Part shown: positions 24,561-36,867 of the stretch, piece by piece
Layout: every line of letters begins with the position of its first letter
How positions within the stretch are numbered: position 1 is the first letter of the stretch
Source: Ptychodera flava
Taxonomy: Eukaryota > Hemichordata > Enteropneusta > Ptychoderidae
DNA length: 64,000 bases
NCBI RefSeq assembly: GCF_041260155.1
Contig: NC_091932.1
Span: forward strand, 8,337,304-8,401,303
Direction: 5' to 3'
Notes under the pieces: model-generated
Database searches by the model: none
Told to the model about the DNA's origin: nothing
What the model saw: only the letters and a program-made list of their open reading frames with translations
Translations under genes and position numbers: made by a program

Positions 24561-26360
24561 ACATCCAACTCAAACGTAAAATGTATGCAATGTGTATATT
24601 TCATATGGATAATGTAGAGTGTTAACAATATAGTGGTTTGCATTTTTCTACTCTCCACTGTTGCAGCATGTTATGATTTCCCGGGGTTACATGTGTTTGC
24701 TTCTTATTAATTTCACTAGGTGACGTAAAATAAATTAGTTGTTTGCCGTCCGCGTGCGGGTATGTTTGGGCTCCCTAAGTTGGACACGTGGTGCCAATTT
24801 CTAATTTCTAATTTCGATTTGCAGTTAACATTGCACAACTAGCGGTTCACGTCGCTATTCCTACTCGGGAAAACCAACTACAATTTAGTATTTCACCCAA
24901 TTCGTCATTCCATTTGCACAATTGATTATAAATAATGTTGGCCGCAAAAGATACCGCGCTGAACGTGTCATTATTAATTCAGAAATAGAATGCTAACAGA
25001 GCAAATTCAAGATCGAAATTTGGTCCAATTTTAATGTAAATGGTCAAGTGAACCGATGAAATCATGAAATTTGCCCATATTTCGACTTTCATTCTCTGAT
25101 TTCAGGGTGAAAAAATGGTTGGCCGAATAATGTCACGGATTGTTCAGCTACCCACACTTCTTACTACAAAATTTGTGATTGTATGAAAGAGACAGTACTT
25201 TCAAATTTTAACAAGATGTTAAGCATTTGTTTTCTGAGTGACATATTTTGTTATACTCAGAAACTTTTGCAATGGAATGCTTGGAATTTTCAAATTTTGA
25301 AAGAACACCTTTTTGTTCTACGCAACATTTTGAAAAAAAACAACTATTACTTTTTTTCTCGTATTGTTTATCTTGTTACCTCGCCTTGGCCCTACTTTAA
25401 CTCATGGTCTCGTCTTAGCTTGCTGAGAGGTTGCTGGTAATATTCAATTGACTACACGAGATGTATAGACTTTAGTTCTCGGTAGACAAGCTTGACAGGT
25501 GCCATCGCCCAAGATACGCTTGTCCAATTGTCTAAATGCCTTGGACCCCCTCTTTGGTCGTTCTACTGCCCTGTCTGTCGTATTTTTTCTCTTGTCCTTT
25601 GTATTCCCTTTCCCATATTATTTTAGAATGGGATTTTAAACGTTATCTTTAAGGCTTGGCTTTGATCATACGATAGATATGAATTAAAGATAAAATTATA
25701 CGTCCAATCGTAAACATCAATACAAGTCTCGATCTTAAATTTACATGTCACTGAGACACGTTGCAAATTGAACCCATTACGTGAAATTCTCATGTTCCTT
25801 CATTAAGTGTTGACTACCTTCATCATTCTTAATATAATTCAAATATATTCTTGTTTTCGTCAAAACTTCGTAAACGTCCTCGCATTACGTTGCTTCTTTT
25901 TTGCATTTTGTCGCAACTATGCTTTGTATTCATAATTGAGATTTCGTTATTCACCCAACTCTAAGTATATACTTGTTGCACTTGTATAAATATAATCTGT
26001 GTTTCCAAGCATTGCTTTCAACGTGCTCAATGCAGAGCACAAGAAGCACTGCATTGTAAATGTAACAGATGATTTTTCATTCTTTTCATCCATAAACCGA
26101 TGGGAAAGTTAAAGTTTATGCGATTGATCTATGTTGTTGTGTTTTTCTGTGCTTGTTTGTTTTGCTGGCCAGCTGGTAGGTTTTTCAAAGATCCAATGAT
26201 GGCAAACAAAGAATTTTCTGTAAACGGCCTTATGATAAACGACGTAGGTTTCTCCCCCTCCCCTTGTAAAACTAATGCATCTACGATATCTTAAATTGAC
26301 GATTGACAGTGCTCATGACAGTGCTATAAATGTGATATGTGAGAAGTCAATCTACCTAGC
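24561..26360. other. Intergenic stretch with nothing recognisable
   Basis: AT-rich sequence beyond the tandem duplication. Open frames at 25,183-25,440 and 26,100-26,294 show no domain, splice context or homologue I recognise. Confidence 0.5.
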
Positions 26361-26386
26361 CACGGTCTTTTTGTGGAGGGACCGTG
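26361..26386. mobile_element. Mini-hairpin insertion, CACGGTC...GGACCGTG, 26 bp
   Basis: Ends CACGGTC and GACCGTG pair. The flanks ACCTAGC and ACCCGGG agree at 4 of 7 positions, so the target duplication is decayed or doubtful. It was assigned by its ends to the CACGGTC subgroup. Confidence 0.45.
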
Positions 26387-26626
26387 ACCCGGGTATGATA
26401 AGTACTCAATTAAATTAATGGTTCCTTATCGAGTTCACACCCCTTGTGATTCGTTATCCCATCCATAGGTCATTTGAACGAAAAAACTTCCATCTGCCTA
26501 AATGGCGGATATCGTATATGAGGTATCTCCTCGCAGCTTGCCACATTTTACATGTTGTCATGGTGATCGGCTTCGAATCGTATGAATTTATAGATGACTT
26601 GATTCAATGAAGTTTATATCTGATAC

Positions 26627-26656
26627 CATGGACAATAGAAGCTTCAATTGTCTATG
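26627..26656. mobile_element. Mini-hairpin, CATGGACAAT...ATTGTCTATG, 30 bp
   Basis: Ten-base inverted ends with one mismatch surround a 10-base loop. No clean 7-bp target duplication is seen. Confidence 0.4.
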
Positions 26657-27319
26657 GATATGCTGATGACCTGGTGTAAATGCCAAGTCACCCACTGCGC
26701 ACGGTATCATCAAGGACGTAGCGTAAATGCAGTGTGGAAAATGTACAGAACTGTTTTGTCGTACTGTACTTACGCTGAACTACAAACTCAAAGGAAGAAT
26801 GTGAAACATATATCATGTTAATCTTTCATTGATACAAGGACCTGATGAAATGAAATCATAATCCCTGTTAACAGAAACATTTAACTCTATAAAAGCAGAA
26901 CGCGCCTCGAGGACAGGTACTTAAATTACTTTTTTACATTACTTTACTCAATCGCTTGCAATGTGTATGTGAAAATCGAAAATATAAATTTTCGGTCAAT
27001 TATTTTGAATGCCGGTAAATTTTTGGTAATTTCTTCCTATAATACAAACATTTGCTAAGCTTGACAGTTTCTTTGAGAAGAGTTTGAGCAAAAGTTTGTC
27101 AGATTTCAGGAAATTGATTGACATCATGCGCAATATTTTTTAAAATATATAAAAAAACCGATTTAGAGTCAAATAGTTCTCTCGTCAATGGATTTCAACT
27201 TGATATGCCGAACTTATATGACATCTCTGAGAAAAATTAACGTTGGACGTTTATTCCCATGCCGTACTCATATGTATGATAACCCCAATGCCGGATAAGT
27301 TGTCAGCATACTATCGTAA

Positions 27320-27865
27320 GGGAGTGTGGATAACTAAAACGTGAGTACGGTAAACGAAACTAAGTGCGTTTGGCCTCAACCCCCTCCCCTAAACGAAATT
27401 TTTGAAGTGCGAAAATCCAACCAAGCCTCATTCTGAATCTGCATACCCACGATCGGTTATTACATCCCTATGGAATCACGCATACGCTACCGACCCCCGA
27501 CCACCTCCCCCCCCCCCCCGCAGCATACCCTCTCTAAAGTCAATCTCTGTTCAGCGCAAACTCACCAATGACGCAACCATTAGAATGAAATGAAACAGTG
27601 TATTAGTATCAAAAATGATTTTACTCGTGTACTGAACCACATGTATGTCAAAAGAATGCTGGTGCAGTGCCGATGCCACTCTGGACTGGCACATGCCAAA
27701 CAATATAGAGCGATATTTTGCGATACATAAAAACGTGTAGCGAGATGTTGCGACATGAAAACATGTAGTGCGACTTTGCGCACGATAATCGAAATACAGC
27801 CAAACCCCCTACCCCTAAATTCAAGAGTTGCGTTTACCTTGCGCGTTTTAATTATCCACGGCCCC
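27320..27865. mobile_element. 546-bp PIF/Harbinger-like MITE, TAA target duplication
   Basis: The inverted ends GGGAGTGTGGATAACTAAAA (left) and the complement of GGGGCCGTGGATAATTAAAA (right) match over ~40 bases. They are flanked by TAA at 27,317-27,319 and 27,866-27,868. Similar length and ends to 19,518-20,048 place it in the same family. Confidence 0.78.
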
Positions 27866-28196
27866 TAAAACAAATAAATTCATATCTCACTAATGAGTGG
27901 GTAAAAACTCAGAAAAATGTAGCTGATAATTAATACAATAACATTTTACTCGTTCGGCAATTGATATTTGAGTTTTCTTTCTAAAACTTGATGACAAAAT
28001 ATTACATTAGACAAAACGAGAACAGATAAAATGGCAAAATAAGTGTTCGGCGAACAATTGACTCTGATGGTACGTCCAGGGTGAACCATGCTGAGTTAGG
28101 TGCGGAATTGTGTATTTTCCTGAAAGCGATCTCTAAACCACATGTATTCCCTATGGGGGCTAAACTAGCTAAAATGATATACACGGCATAACCCTC

Positions 28197-28518
28197 CGAT
28201 AATTATCACTTCTAAATCCTTTCTAAGTTTAGAAATTAACTGTAGTTTAGAAAGTCGGGCCTCTGGTGAAAATTTTTTCCAAGGATATATCGGATAAAAA
28301 CGATAATTATCGCTTTCTAAATAGCGTTCTAAGTTTAGAAATTAGCTGTAGTTTAGAAAGTTGGGCCGTAGGTTGAAATTTTTTTTTCCAAGGATATATC
28401 GGATAAAAAATGATAATTATCGCTTTCTAAATAGCGTTCTAAGTTTAGAAAATTAGCTGAAGTTTAGAAAGTTGAGCTTTACGTTCAGAAACAATTTCAA
28501 AGATATGTCGGATAAAAA
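28197..28518. repeat. Three tandem ~107-bp repeats
   Basis: Each unit starts GATAATTATC and contains the phrase GTTTAGAAA twice and GATATATCGGATAAAAA near its end. The units start near 28,197, 28,303 and 28,411. They are inside the 28,099-30,673 element. Confidence 0.85.
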
Positions 28519-28519
28519 C

Positions 28520-29660
28520 GTTGTTGGTAGACAATTTCTATTGCAATCTGTATTTTTCCTAGTGTTTCAAGGGAAAATGTGTGAGCTTGTAGGAGTAGTC
28601 TTGTAAAACCAGGAAATTACTATAAGTTTCACCAATAAGTAAGTTTTAAAATCCAAAGCTCAAATGTGACTTGTCCAATAGACCCTAGAGATAATATACC
28701 CCCTTTATAATTGACCATTGCAACGGGCAAGAACTTGAATGTCACGAAGTAGAGAAATGTGACAGTGAGTAAGCATAAACAAGATTGGTGACGAAAAATT
28801 GTAAATGTTTGTTTTGTCCGTCGAAAACAAACTCTGTCAAATAACCACCCGGCTGGTGTTTATGACAAATAACCCAGATGTTTGACGTGAAGACGAATGT
28901 AAATAAAAGTAACCATGCTGCCACAGTTCAAATGACCAAGGTGTGTTGAGATTATCTTAGTTCCACGACGATCGCGTCCATTTGTGTTAAGCAGCGATGC
29001 AAATTAATGCTAATATCCTTATCAAACGTGTTGCCTCTGTGCATGGTTGCCATCTCCCTGCTGCGTGCTCACAGTAAAAGCCGGTCCTGAAGTGAAACAT
29101 TTTTTCATGGATAAATCGGATAAAAATCTGTTAGCTTGTAGCAGCATTCTTGTAGAACCAGGAAAATACTATCAGTTTCCCCTGAAGTAAGTTTTACAAT
29201 CAAAATCTCAAATGTGACGCCCGAGATAGTATACCTCCTATATGTAATTGACCATTGCAACGGGCAAGAAGTTGAATGTTACCATGGATGTAAAAAATAG
29301 ATGATGTTACGAAGTAGAGAAATATGGCAGCGAGTGTAAGCATAGGAAAAATCATTGTGAAATTTGTTTTTGAGCGTCAAAAACAAAGACTGTAAAATAG
29401 TCACCGCTATTGTTTATTACAAATAAACCAGATGTGTGACGTGAAGACGAATGTAAATAAAAGAATCAATACTGTCACAGTTCAAATCATAGACCCAAAA
29501 GTCTATGTTCAAATGATCAAGGTGTGTTGAGATTATCTAAATTCACAACGATCGCGCCATTTGTGCTGATTAATGCAAATTAATGCTAATGGCCTTATCA
29601 AATGTGTTGCCGGCCAGGCCGCCATTTCCCAGATGCGTGCTGACAGTAAAAGATTGAATC
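28520..29660. repeat. Direct duplication of a ~560-bp segment
   Basis: Matching landmarks occur in the same order in both halves: TTGACCATTGCAACGGGCAA at ~28,711 and ~29,248, and GTGTTGAGATTATCT at ~28,942 and ~29,523. The second half carries the 29,489 mini-hairpin that the first half lacks. Confidence 0.85.
29489..29508. mobile_element. 20-bp mini-hairpin with exact 7-bp target duplication
   Basis: The ends CATAGAC and GTCTATG are exact inverses. TTCAAAT flanks both sides (29,482-29,488 and 29,509-29,515). The paralogous segment at 28,927-28,933 has a single TTCAAAT and no hairpin, so this is a filled/empty site pair. Confidence 0.88.
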
Positions 29661-29871
29661 ATTTAGAAAATCGGGTCTGAAGTGAACAAGTTTTCCTTGA
29701 TATATCGCATAAATACGATAATTATCGGTTTCTAAGAAGCGTTCTAAATTTAGAAATTAGCTGAAGTTTGTTTGTTAAATTAGCTTGTTTGTAGAAATAT
29801 TGTGGTAGAACCAGGAGAATTAATGCCGGTTTGCGAGGGAAACATTTTCGTAAACAAAATCACTATAGAAC

Positions 29872-29889
29872 CATGGAGGTAGCTCCATG
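29872..29889. mobile_element. 18-bp mini-hairpin CATGGAG...CTCCATG
   Basis: Near-perfect palindrome with CA...TG ends. The flanks ATAGAAC and CTAGGAC agree at 5 of 7 positions. It belongs by pattern to the same group as 39,645. Confidence 0.5.
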
Positions 29890-30673
29890 CTAGGACGTAC
29901 GTGTGACCATGCCGTGCGTAACTGAGGTTAGAAAGACGCGCTCCTGTTGTCAACGTCATCTGACGTATTACACGCCCTCAAAATTTTTGTCTGTATGACT
30001 GCTGCGGTATAGCCAAGAAAATAACATCGTTTTCAAAGGGAAAAATTAACACAACCCACACTGATCATAGAACCTGGCATAGCATGTGACCGTATTTATA
30101 GCAATCAAAGTTCCGTACTTCACACCCATTGTACACCATTTCTTTTGTCATCTGTGTTTTCCCAAACCACGGCCGTGCCCAAACGTATCAAAGTTCAAGT
30201 GTGAGCAACTGGTCAGATAATAGACGCAACACAGTGACAAAACTTCGCTAAAGATTGTCAAAGGACAAATACGTAAAAAGAAATCGTTACAAAACTAGTG
30301 CTAACGTAAGACAAAGACACCAAAGCTGCAGAGAAAGGTTGGTGGTATAAATCTTTATTTGCAATATATATCATAGTCAAACGCATTAAAATAAAATAAA
30401 CCATAGCGAGAAGAACCTTGTCCTGAGACAAGACACCCCTACCCATAGGACGGACTTTGGTGCAATTCCCTATGATATATCCTTGGGGAAAAATTTCACC
30501 AGAGGCATGACTTTCTAAACTACAGTAATTTCTAAACTTAGATCGCTATTTAGAAAGCGATAATTATCGTTTCTGGCTAAACTTCCTAAGTTTAGATCCA
30601 GATTTAGACGATTCTAATTTAGCTTTCTAAATTTCTAGCTAAACTAAAAACGATAAAAACACAATTCCGCACC

Positions 30674-32571
30674 TTAATGGTGAAGTGGAGGCGATCATTC
30701 TATGGGTGAACATTTTGGATTTTAGAGCCGAGACAGAGTGCAGAGAACAGAGTATATTTTAGCTGATAGGAAATGGGTTCCCTGCTCCAGTCAGCTTACA
30801 GAAAACTTTTACATAGTTTACTTGTCAACTCAACAACCCTATCGCTGACGAACAGGCTGCCCGGACGTGAACCAATCATACGCTTGTCACCTATTGTCTT
30901 ACCTCAAAGGCGCTTTTTTCGCCTCCAAGAATTAGCACCTCCTTGTTGTCTTACGCCTTCAAATTCGGAGTGTGTTTTGATAAGTGTGGACTAGTTCGAT
31001 ACCCTCGATATCAGGACTATTTGGCAAAACTGGACGTGTATCAGAATACTATTATTACAAGTGAATATTGTACAATATTCGACTCGTAGGTAATGGTGAA
31101 CCGGGACGAACGTTTTCTGTCAAGGACTCCTCAAAGTGTACATTGACGAGTTTGTGTCGAGGCGCACTTTCAGCTAAACATCTAGATACAGCTAGCATGG
31201 GCATTGTGGATTGACCGTGGCTGGAGTCACTTAAAAAGATGAAAAATTTGGACGAATAAAACTTATTATTCGCTCGGAAGAAGCGGCATCTACGACTTGT
31301 ACCACAATGCAAGCGAGTTCAACTCTTTACGCAATTCAAATGTCATTAGGACAATGGACAATGTAAATGTACTAAGAAATGTGTGTTGATTTGAAACTGA
31401 AGGCGTGTGAAGTTCAAAAAGAAGATATATCTCTCGCCTGAGCTATGCTCATCATCAATGTTGTCAGCATAAGATCTTTGATCGCCCACATCTATAAGTT
31501 TTTGGGTCTTCAAACGAAGGGCTTGCTGTCTATGGCTTGACATTGTAAATATACCATAACGACCAAGAAGTAAAAATAAATCACTCGACTGAAAGGTCTA
31601 GGTTCGGCAATAGTATTAAGAATAATTAACATGATAAGATTCTATTAGAATATGTAGTTACCATGGAGGTAAAACAGAGATCTTTTTTCACTTTCATGGT
31701 GAGACCGACGACAAAGACATTAATTTAAATTGCAGTGATCAAATCACGACAGCGTTGATAATAGCGCAAAGGCGATCTGACAAAAATCTGAACTTCAGTT
31801 TCGTGAAGATGTCGGGCAAAATGCTGAATGTGCTGTCAAAGAAAAAGTCATTGTTTTAAATTGTTCAGCTATCCACGGAGCTAGGTAAAATTCTGCAATG
31901 TCTATCACACTAAGACCAGTGTGTTTGATCTATGATGGTCTTCAGTGTCCGTAGAATTTACACGCCAGCTATAAATCATATTTAAGGTAGTATGCGCCTC
32001 GAAAGGGAACAACTTAAACTTTTGATCAAACTAATTCTTCAATGAAACTTTCAACCACTCTCTTCAATGAATCAATGAAAATCGGAGGCAAGGTTTGGAA
32101 CCAGAGAAACAAATTACCCAACATTTTGCGATATTTGAAATTCAAAATGGCCGCAATCCTTGAAAAAAAATTCAAAGTTTGGATTTTCGGAAAACGAAGA
32201 CCGTGAAAATTTATCTGTCCGCTGGAGTGAAAATAGCCACACAAGAAACAGTTTTTCTATCCAACTGTCACTTTGAAGAATACAGAATCGTATCTTCAAT
32301 CACTACGTATATGGGACAAGTACAAGCAGATAAAGTATCTAGACTGATATTATCCTGTACTGGTCCAATGTCACTCTCAAATGTCACATTAACATCAAAC
32401 AAGATAGATTAGGGTTTCGCATCAAGGTACTTGACGCTACATCTGTCAATCAAACGTTAATCCTGAAAATGCATTATGGGATAGCATCCAAATACAACTC
32501 TGTGAAGGAAGAAACTATTATGTAGTGCGGGGTTTTGAAGCACCAGTGATTTTATTCTTCGGAGCTAAAAC
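30674..32571. other. Intergenic stretch, no gene supported
   Basis: There is no convincing coding region. Around 31,986-32,200 the sequence resembles the first part of the element at 60,912-61,249 (both begin TTAAGGTAGTATGC), so a truncated copy of that repeat lies here. Confidence 0.5.
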
Positions 32572-32595
32572 CATAGACCCTCGAGAAGGTCTATG
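32572..32595. mobile_element. 24-bp mini-hairpin with exact 7-bp target duplication
   Basis: The ends CATAGACC and GGTCTATG are exact inverses around CTCGAGAA. CTAAAAC flanks both sides (32,565-32,571 and 32,596-32,602). Confidence 0.85.
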
Positions 32596-32880
32596 CTAAA
32601 ACATAGAACACGCCTTGCAAACATTGATGTCTCACACCAGTTGCTACAAAAGTCAATGCCCCCAATGTAGAAAACTTTCGAGATAAAAAATACATTACTT
32701 TTGAAACAATATCATATTTTGATCTTGTCGTACTGTGCATTGATGATTCTATAGAGGTAGACCAATTTTCATTTATTCATCAGAATTCTCATTCATTCTC
32801 ATCCAAGCACGGTATTGGATTAGACTACCGTGCTCCGTGATAAAATACGAAGTCGTGGAAATCTCTAGGGTTCGTAAAAA

Positions 32881-32921
32881 CATGGACAGTAGAGGGGGAA
32901 GATCCCCCTCTACTGTCTACG
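32881..32921. mobile_element. 41-bp mini-hairpin CATGGACAGTAGAGG...
   Basis: Arms of ~19 bases (CATGGACAGTAGAGGGGG and CCCCCTCTACTGTCTACG, with two mismatches) surround a short loop. The flanks GTAAAAA and ATAAAAC match at 5 of 7 positions. This longer form shows what the ends of shorter members such as 39,517 may derive from. Confidence 0.6.
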
Positions 32922-33596
32922 ATAAAACAGTCTGCTCTTGGTTACGATTCACACTGCCTCGGGACTCTTCGCCATGACATCAGGTGCAGCCAACGAACAA
33001 TGCACTTTTAAACAGGAACTTCCCCTATAAATGCCGGATTACAGTAATTCTATGCAAATGTCAAAAAGCCACGCTACTGATCGGACGTGCCGTGTTTGGT
33101 CCAAGAATCGTGTCATTTTACCGTGATCAAGCTGTTTGATGTCACCAAATGTCGCATATATTGTCTATGAATATACAGCAAATGCAGTCTGGTCGAAAAT
33201 AAACTTTGAAAATGTCGTAATTTTGTCAGCGCCGGCATATATTTTGAACAGCATGTTCCGGAACGAGCATTTGACCCCTATTTGCAAATGTCACGACACT
33301 GTCAATCATGAGTATTCAAATTTATCACGTGGTCAGAGCGATGTTTACCCCACTGGCCGAGACAAATATAACGCACCGACTTATCAGAGCAATGCAATTA
33401 GATAAAGATTACAAACAACAAATACCAACACGCATACTACATCCAGGGAAGGAGTCAACGATACACGGTTTCTCTTTTTGGAGCATGTAGTGGTCCTGAA
33501 AAGGATCGTTTGGCATTTGGTCCTGAGAAGGGCCGTTTTTTTTTCGCGAACAATGCGGAAAATTTTCGTCCTTGGACGACGGTCCCAGGACCCCAC

Positions 33597-34580
33597 TAGC
33601 TGTGGGTCCATAGCTGTGGTGTTTTCGGACGGGATTCCTGCCTTTTACGGGCTGGTTTTGACTTTTTACGATTTTAACCCCGCCACCACAGCTATGGGAA
33701 AATGCGTAGAAAAGCGTCCATGTTAACGCCCGACAGCACCCTTGTCGCAACTTTGTTCGGCGATATTTCGAAAAGTTTCCATCCAAATTACAAATTGCCA
33801 ACACTCATCGACAACTTGGTTATTAGGGACTCACCAAGACCAGAAATCCGCTTAAAATTCACTGAAATATCGCCGTTTTGCTAGCTTCAACCGACATGAC
33901 TACCGGAGACCGCCATTTTGCTGGCGTAAAACTGTTGTTCGAGGCTCTCTGCAGAACGTCATTACAGTGACGTAGCGGTGACCTCTCAACTTATAAACAC
34001 AAACTGAGAGATTACGGCCGGCATCCACGCCCCATGAACATGATGAACAATCACAGATCCCAGGACTGAACTATTTTTTTCCCCCCAAGTTACAGTTTGA
34101 TTTCAGTTATGTGAGACTGGCAATGTCCATAGGACAAACGATGGTCATCGATATCACACGATGAAATACTCAGTTTGTTTTCTATAAGTTGAGAGGTCAC
34201 CGCTACGTCACTGTAGTGACGTTCTGCAGAGAGCCTCGAACAACAGTTTTACGCCAGCAAAATGGCGGTCTCCGGGTAGTCATGTCGGTTGAAGCTAGCA
34301 AAACGGCGATATTCAGTGAATTTTAAGCGGATTTCTGGTCTTGGTGAGTCCCTAATAACCAAGTTGTCGATGAGTGTTGGCAATTTGTAATTTGGATGGA
34401 AACTTTTCGAAATATCGCCGAACAAAGTTGCGACAAGGGTGCTGTCGGGCGTAACATGGACGCTTTTCTACGCATTTTCCCATAGCTGTGGTGGCGGGGT
34501 TAAAATCGTAAAAAGTCAAAACCAGCCCGTAAAAGGCAGGAATCCCGTCCGAAAACACCACAGCTATGGACCCACAGCTA
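33597..34580. mobile_element. 984-bp fold-back element, 9-bp target duplication
   Basis: Inverted arms of ~390 bases begin TAGCTGTGGGTCC and are almost perfect, with a ~200-base loop. GGACCCCAC flanks both sides (33,588-33,596 and 34,581-34,589). A 9-bp duplication fits Mutator-like elements. It has no transposase. Open frames in both arms on both strands are mirror images and not genes. A one-armed relative lies at 8,422-8,935. Confidence 0.88.
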
Positions 34581-34589
34581 GGACCCCAC

Positions 34590-36867
34590 CAGAATGTCGT
34601 CCGTTTTTTTTTTTCACACTAACGGACATCAAAGGGAGATAATGTACTGCGCAACTTTTCTATGCTTCTTCCTGTGACAAGACATTTGGGTGCTAAAAGG
34701 CTTGAAATGTGTTCTGATATCACTCTCGTCATTTCCATCCACCAATGGCAAGTGCGAAACAAGTGTACAGTCTTAGTTCTGTCTAAGATCATATGTTCAA
34801 AATGATAGGACATTATCCTAGCAGAGGTCGTGTCACGGCTTCTTGTCACACGGAGTTTGACAGTGTAAGCTTGATGATAGCGTAGATAATATCGAAATGA
34901 ACAAAAATTGCCTATTTGAGAGTATGTGACGTCAGGGCTTGACCTAAAAGTTGCAAGTCTCGAGTCTTAGACGATGTCACCGAAATCACCCTAAATGGTC
35001 GATAAAATGTGATCTCAGGGTCAAAGTTATGACCCTATTTAGGTCTCAGTCAGGTATACATCCGATGATCCGACATTGTAATCAAATAATATCTGGATAT
35101 CTTTGTCTTACACGTCCATGATGAAATCAACACGTTCAAAAAAAGTCAGTCCCGGTAACGTCATCATACTGCAGTATCATCATGACATTTGTCTGTGTGT
35201 TTTGTCTGTAGAAAACGCCAGTGACAGTAAAATGTAGACCATCTTTTCAAATTGGGTTGGAGTCGCCTCAGTTTACTCCAGTTGTCGTTCATTCATCAGA
35301 ATATACATTCAGGAAAAATTGTCCGGCTAGCGGAAAATGAGAAATCATGGCTCCACATCAGTCTTTGTTGCTCCATGCTCGCTGTTCATCAGCGTTTAGA
35401 TTGCACACGTTTTATTGCAAGATGTGACAGGAAGTCTTACCATGTCGTTACTAGATAAAAGTTGGCACACACAGTTATAGAGGTATAGCATGACAAAAAA
35501 CGTAAGGCCTAGAAAATAAGAAAAAAAAAACAAAACAATATATAAATGCTACTTCACTGTATTCTCGTACCATAACTTGAAATTATGGAGGACATTGCCA
35601 GCTGATGCTATTGGGCATTCGGCTTTTCCGTTCACGTCCAATTTTCTTACGGTCTATTAGTCTGAGACAACAAATTACACCTGTGTACCCTAATCAAGAC
35701 ACAGAATAAACATGTGAGCTTTGGATACCCTACTCGTGACACAGGACATGTTCCAGAAACGATTCACACATTCAGCTTGCGTCTATAGATTGCCAACTTG
35801 GAGGGACCGTGCTTCTTTGTACCGTTTATCAAACTTGATACCAATGCCAGTCGATCCGTGTCGACAAATGTTACTAGTGATTGACGAAAAGCGGGCAAAG
35901 ACGCATCTGTCTTTTCATTTTCGACAGTGTCGAAACGTTATCAGGCACCAGATAAACGAAAAATGCAAAAACTGCATAGACAGACTAGCGTCATTCGCGA
36001 GTATAGACAACTCTTGACGGCGATGTATCCGATCCGAACAAGCTTACTCGCGCGATCGCGGCGAACTACACCACAGCGTCATGAAAATTGAAATATCAAC
36101 GCTCGGATTTACAGTATTACAAGTCTAAGTTTCAATGTCAATGGAAAACTTTAAGTTCTGTTTGTCACAAAATTTATGCATCGTGCGAATTCCTGTAGGC
36201 ATATCGTATCGTGTGCAGTCAAAGTTTACGTTACCTCAACGTACATTTCACCTCAATTACGTCACCCCGGGGTCAAAATCCTGCCAGTGACATTCAACGC
36301 TTCACTTCGTTATGGTCGGTGTTGTGTTCCATTGTTTGTGAATTTGCGGACGTTGTCGGACGCTGCCAGCTCTGTTTATGTTTTCAAAATGTTGCCTTTG
36401 ATTCATTCCTTATAACAACTGAATTAGTTATACATAAGATGTCACCATGCTGTAGTATACAACGAAGTTTTAGTAGACGTTCACTCTGACTGCAGTTAGG
36501 CAGACCTCAAGCCCGGGACCTCAAGTTAGACGGGGTTTACTGCGGACATAAATGATCGCGTTCAGTTTATTTTACCCGTGGAGACAAATTCCTTGTTCAG
36601 GTTTCCATTACATTTAGACAGAAGGTGATAATTGAAATCCCTCTTAATCGGTAACAGATAGTGTTTACCCCTCCATTAACCATCGTCCACACGTGACTTC
36701 GAAAAATCCCGCCCAGTGTATGTAAATTATGAGCGTCATGAATAATCACTCTATTGTGCGCCCACGGTCCTGTAAGTTCCTGTTTAAAGAGGTCCTTACT
36801 ATGATAAGATATATTGTGCATGACAAGTAATGTGAACTGACTAATTTAAATCATGAGGGTAATTAAT
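34590..36867. other. Intergenic stretch with nothing recognisable
   Basis: Open frames such as 35,721-36,017 have no recognised domain and no splice-supported extension. Confidence 0.5.

Larger units (their letters stand above)
28099..30673. mobile_element. 2.6-kb Harbinger-like element filled with nested repeats
   Basis: A perfect 15-base inverted end (GGTGCGGAATTGTGT) is flanked by TTA at 28,096-28,098 and 30,674-30,676. Inside there are three tandem ~107-base repeats at 28,197-28,518. Next comes a ~560-base segment repeated in direct order (28,520-29,080 and 29,080-29,660), followed by another 107-type copy (~29,660-29,770). An inverted 107-type segment lies at 30,475-30,640. There is no transposase frame. 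The 3-bp TTA duplication is the PIF/Harbinger hallmark; the assignment is inferred from it. Confidence 0.7.

Noticed and set aside
33409-34642. Open frames of 60-131 codons on both strands between 33.4 and 34.6 kb
   Set aside because: They lie in the two mirror-image arms of the fold-back element and repeat each other; no domain or splice context.
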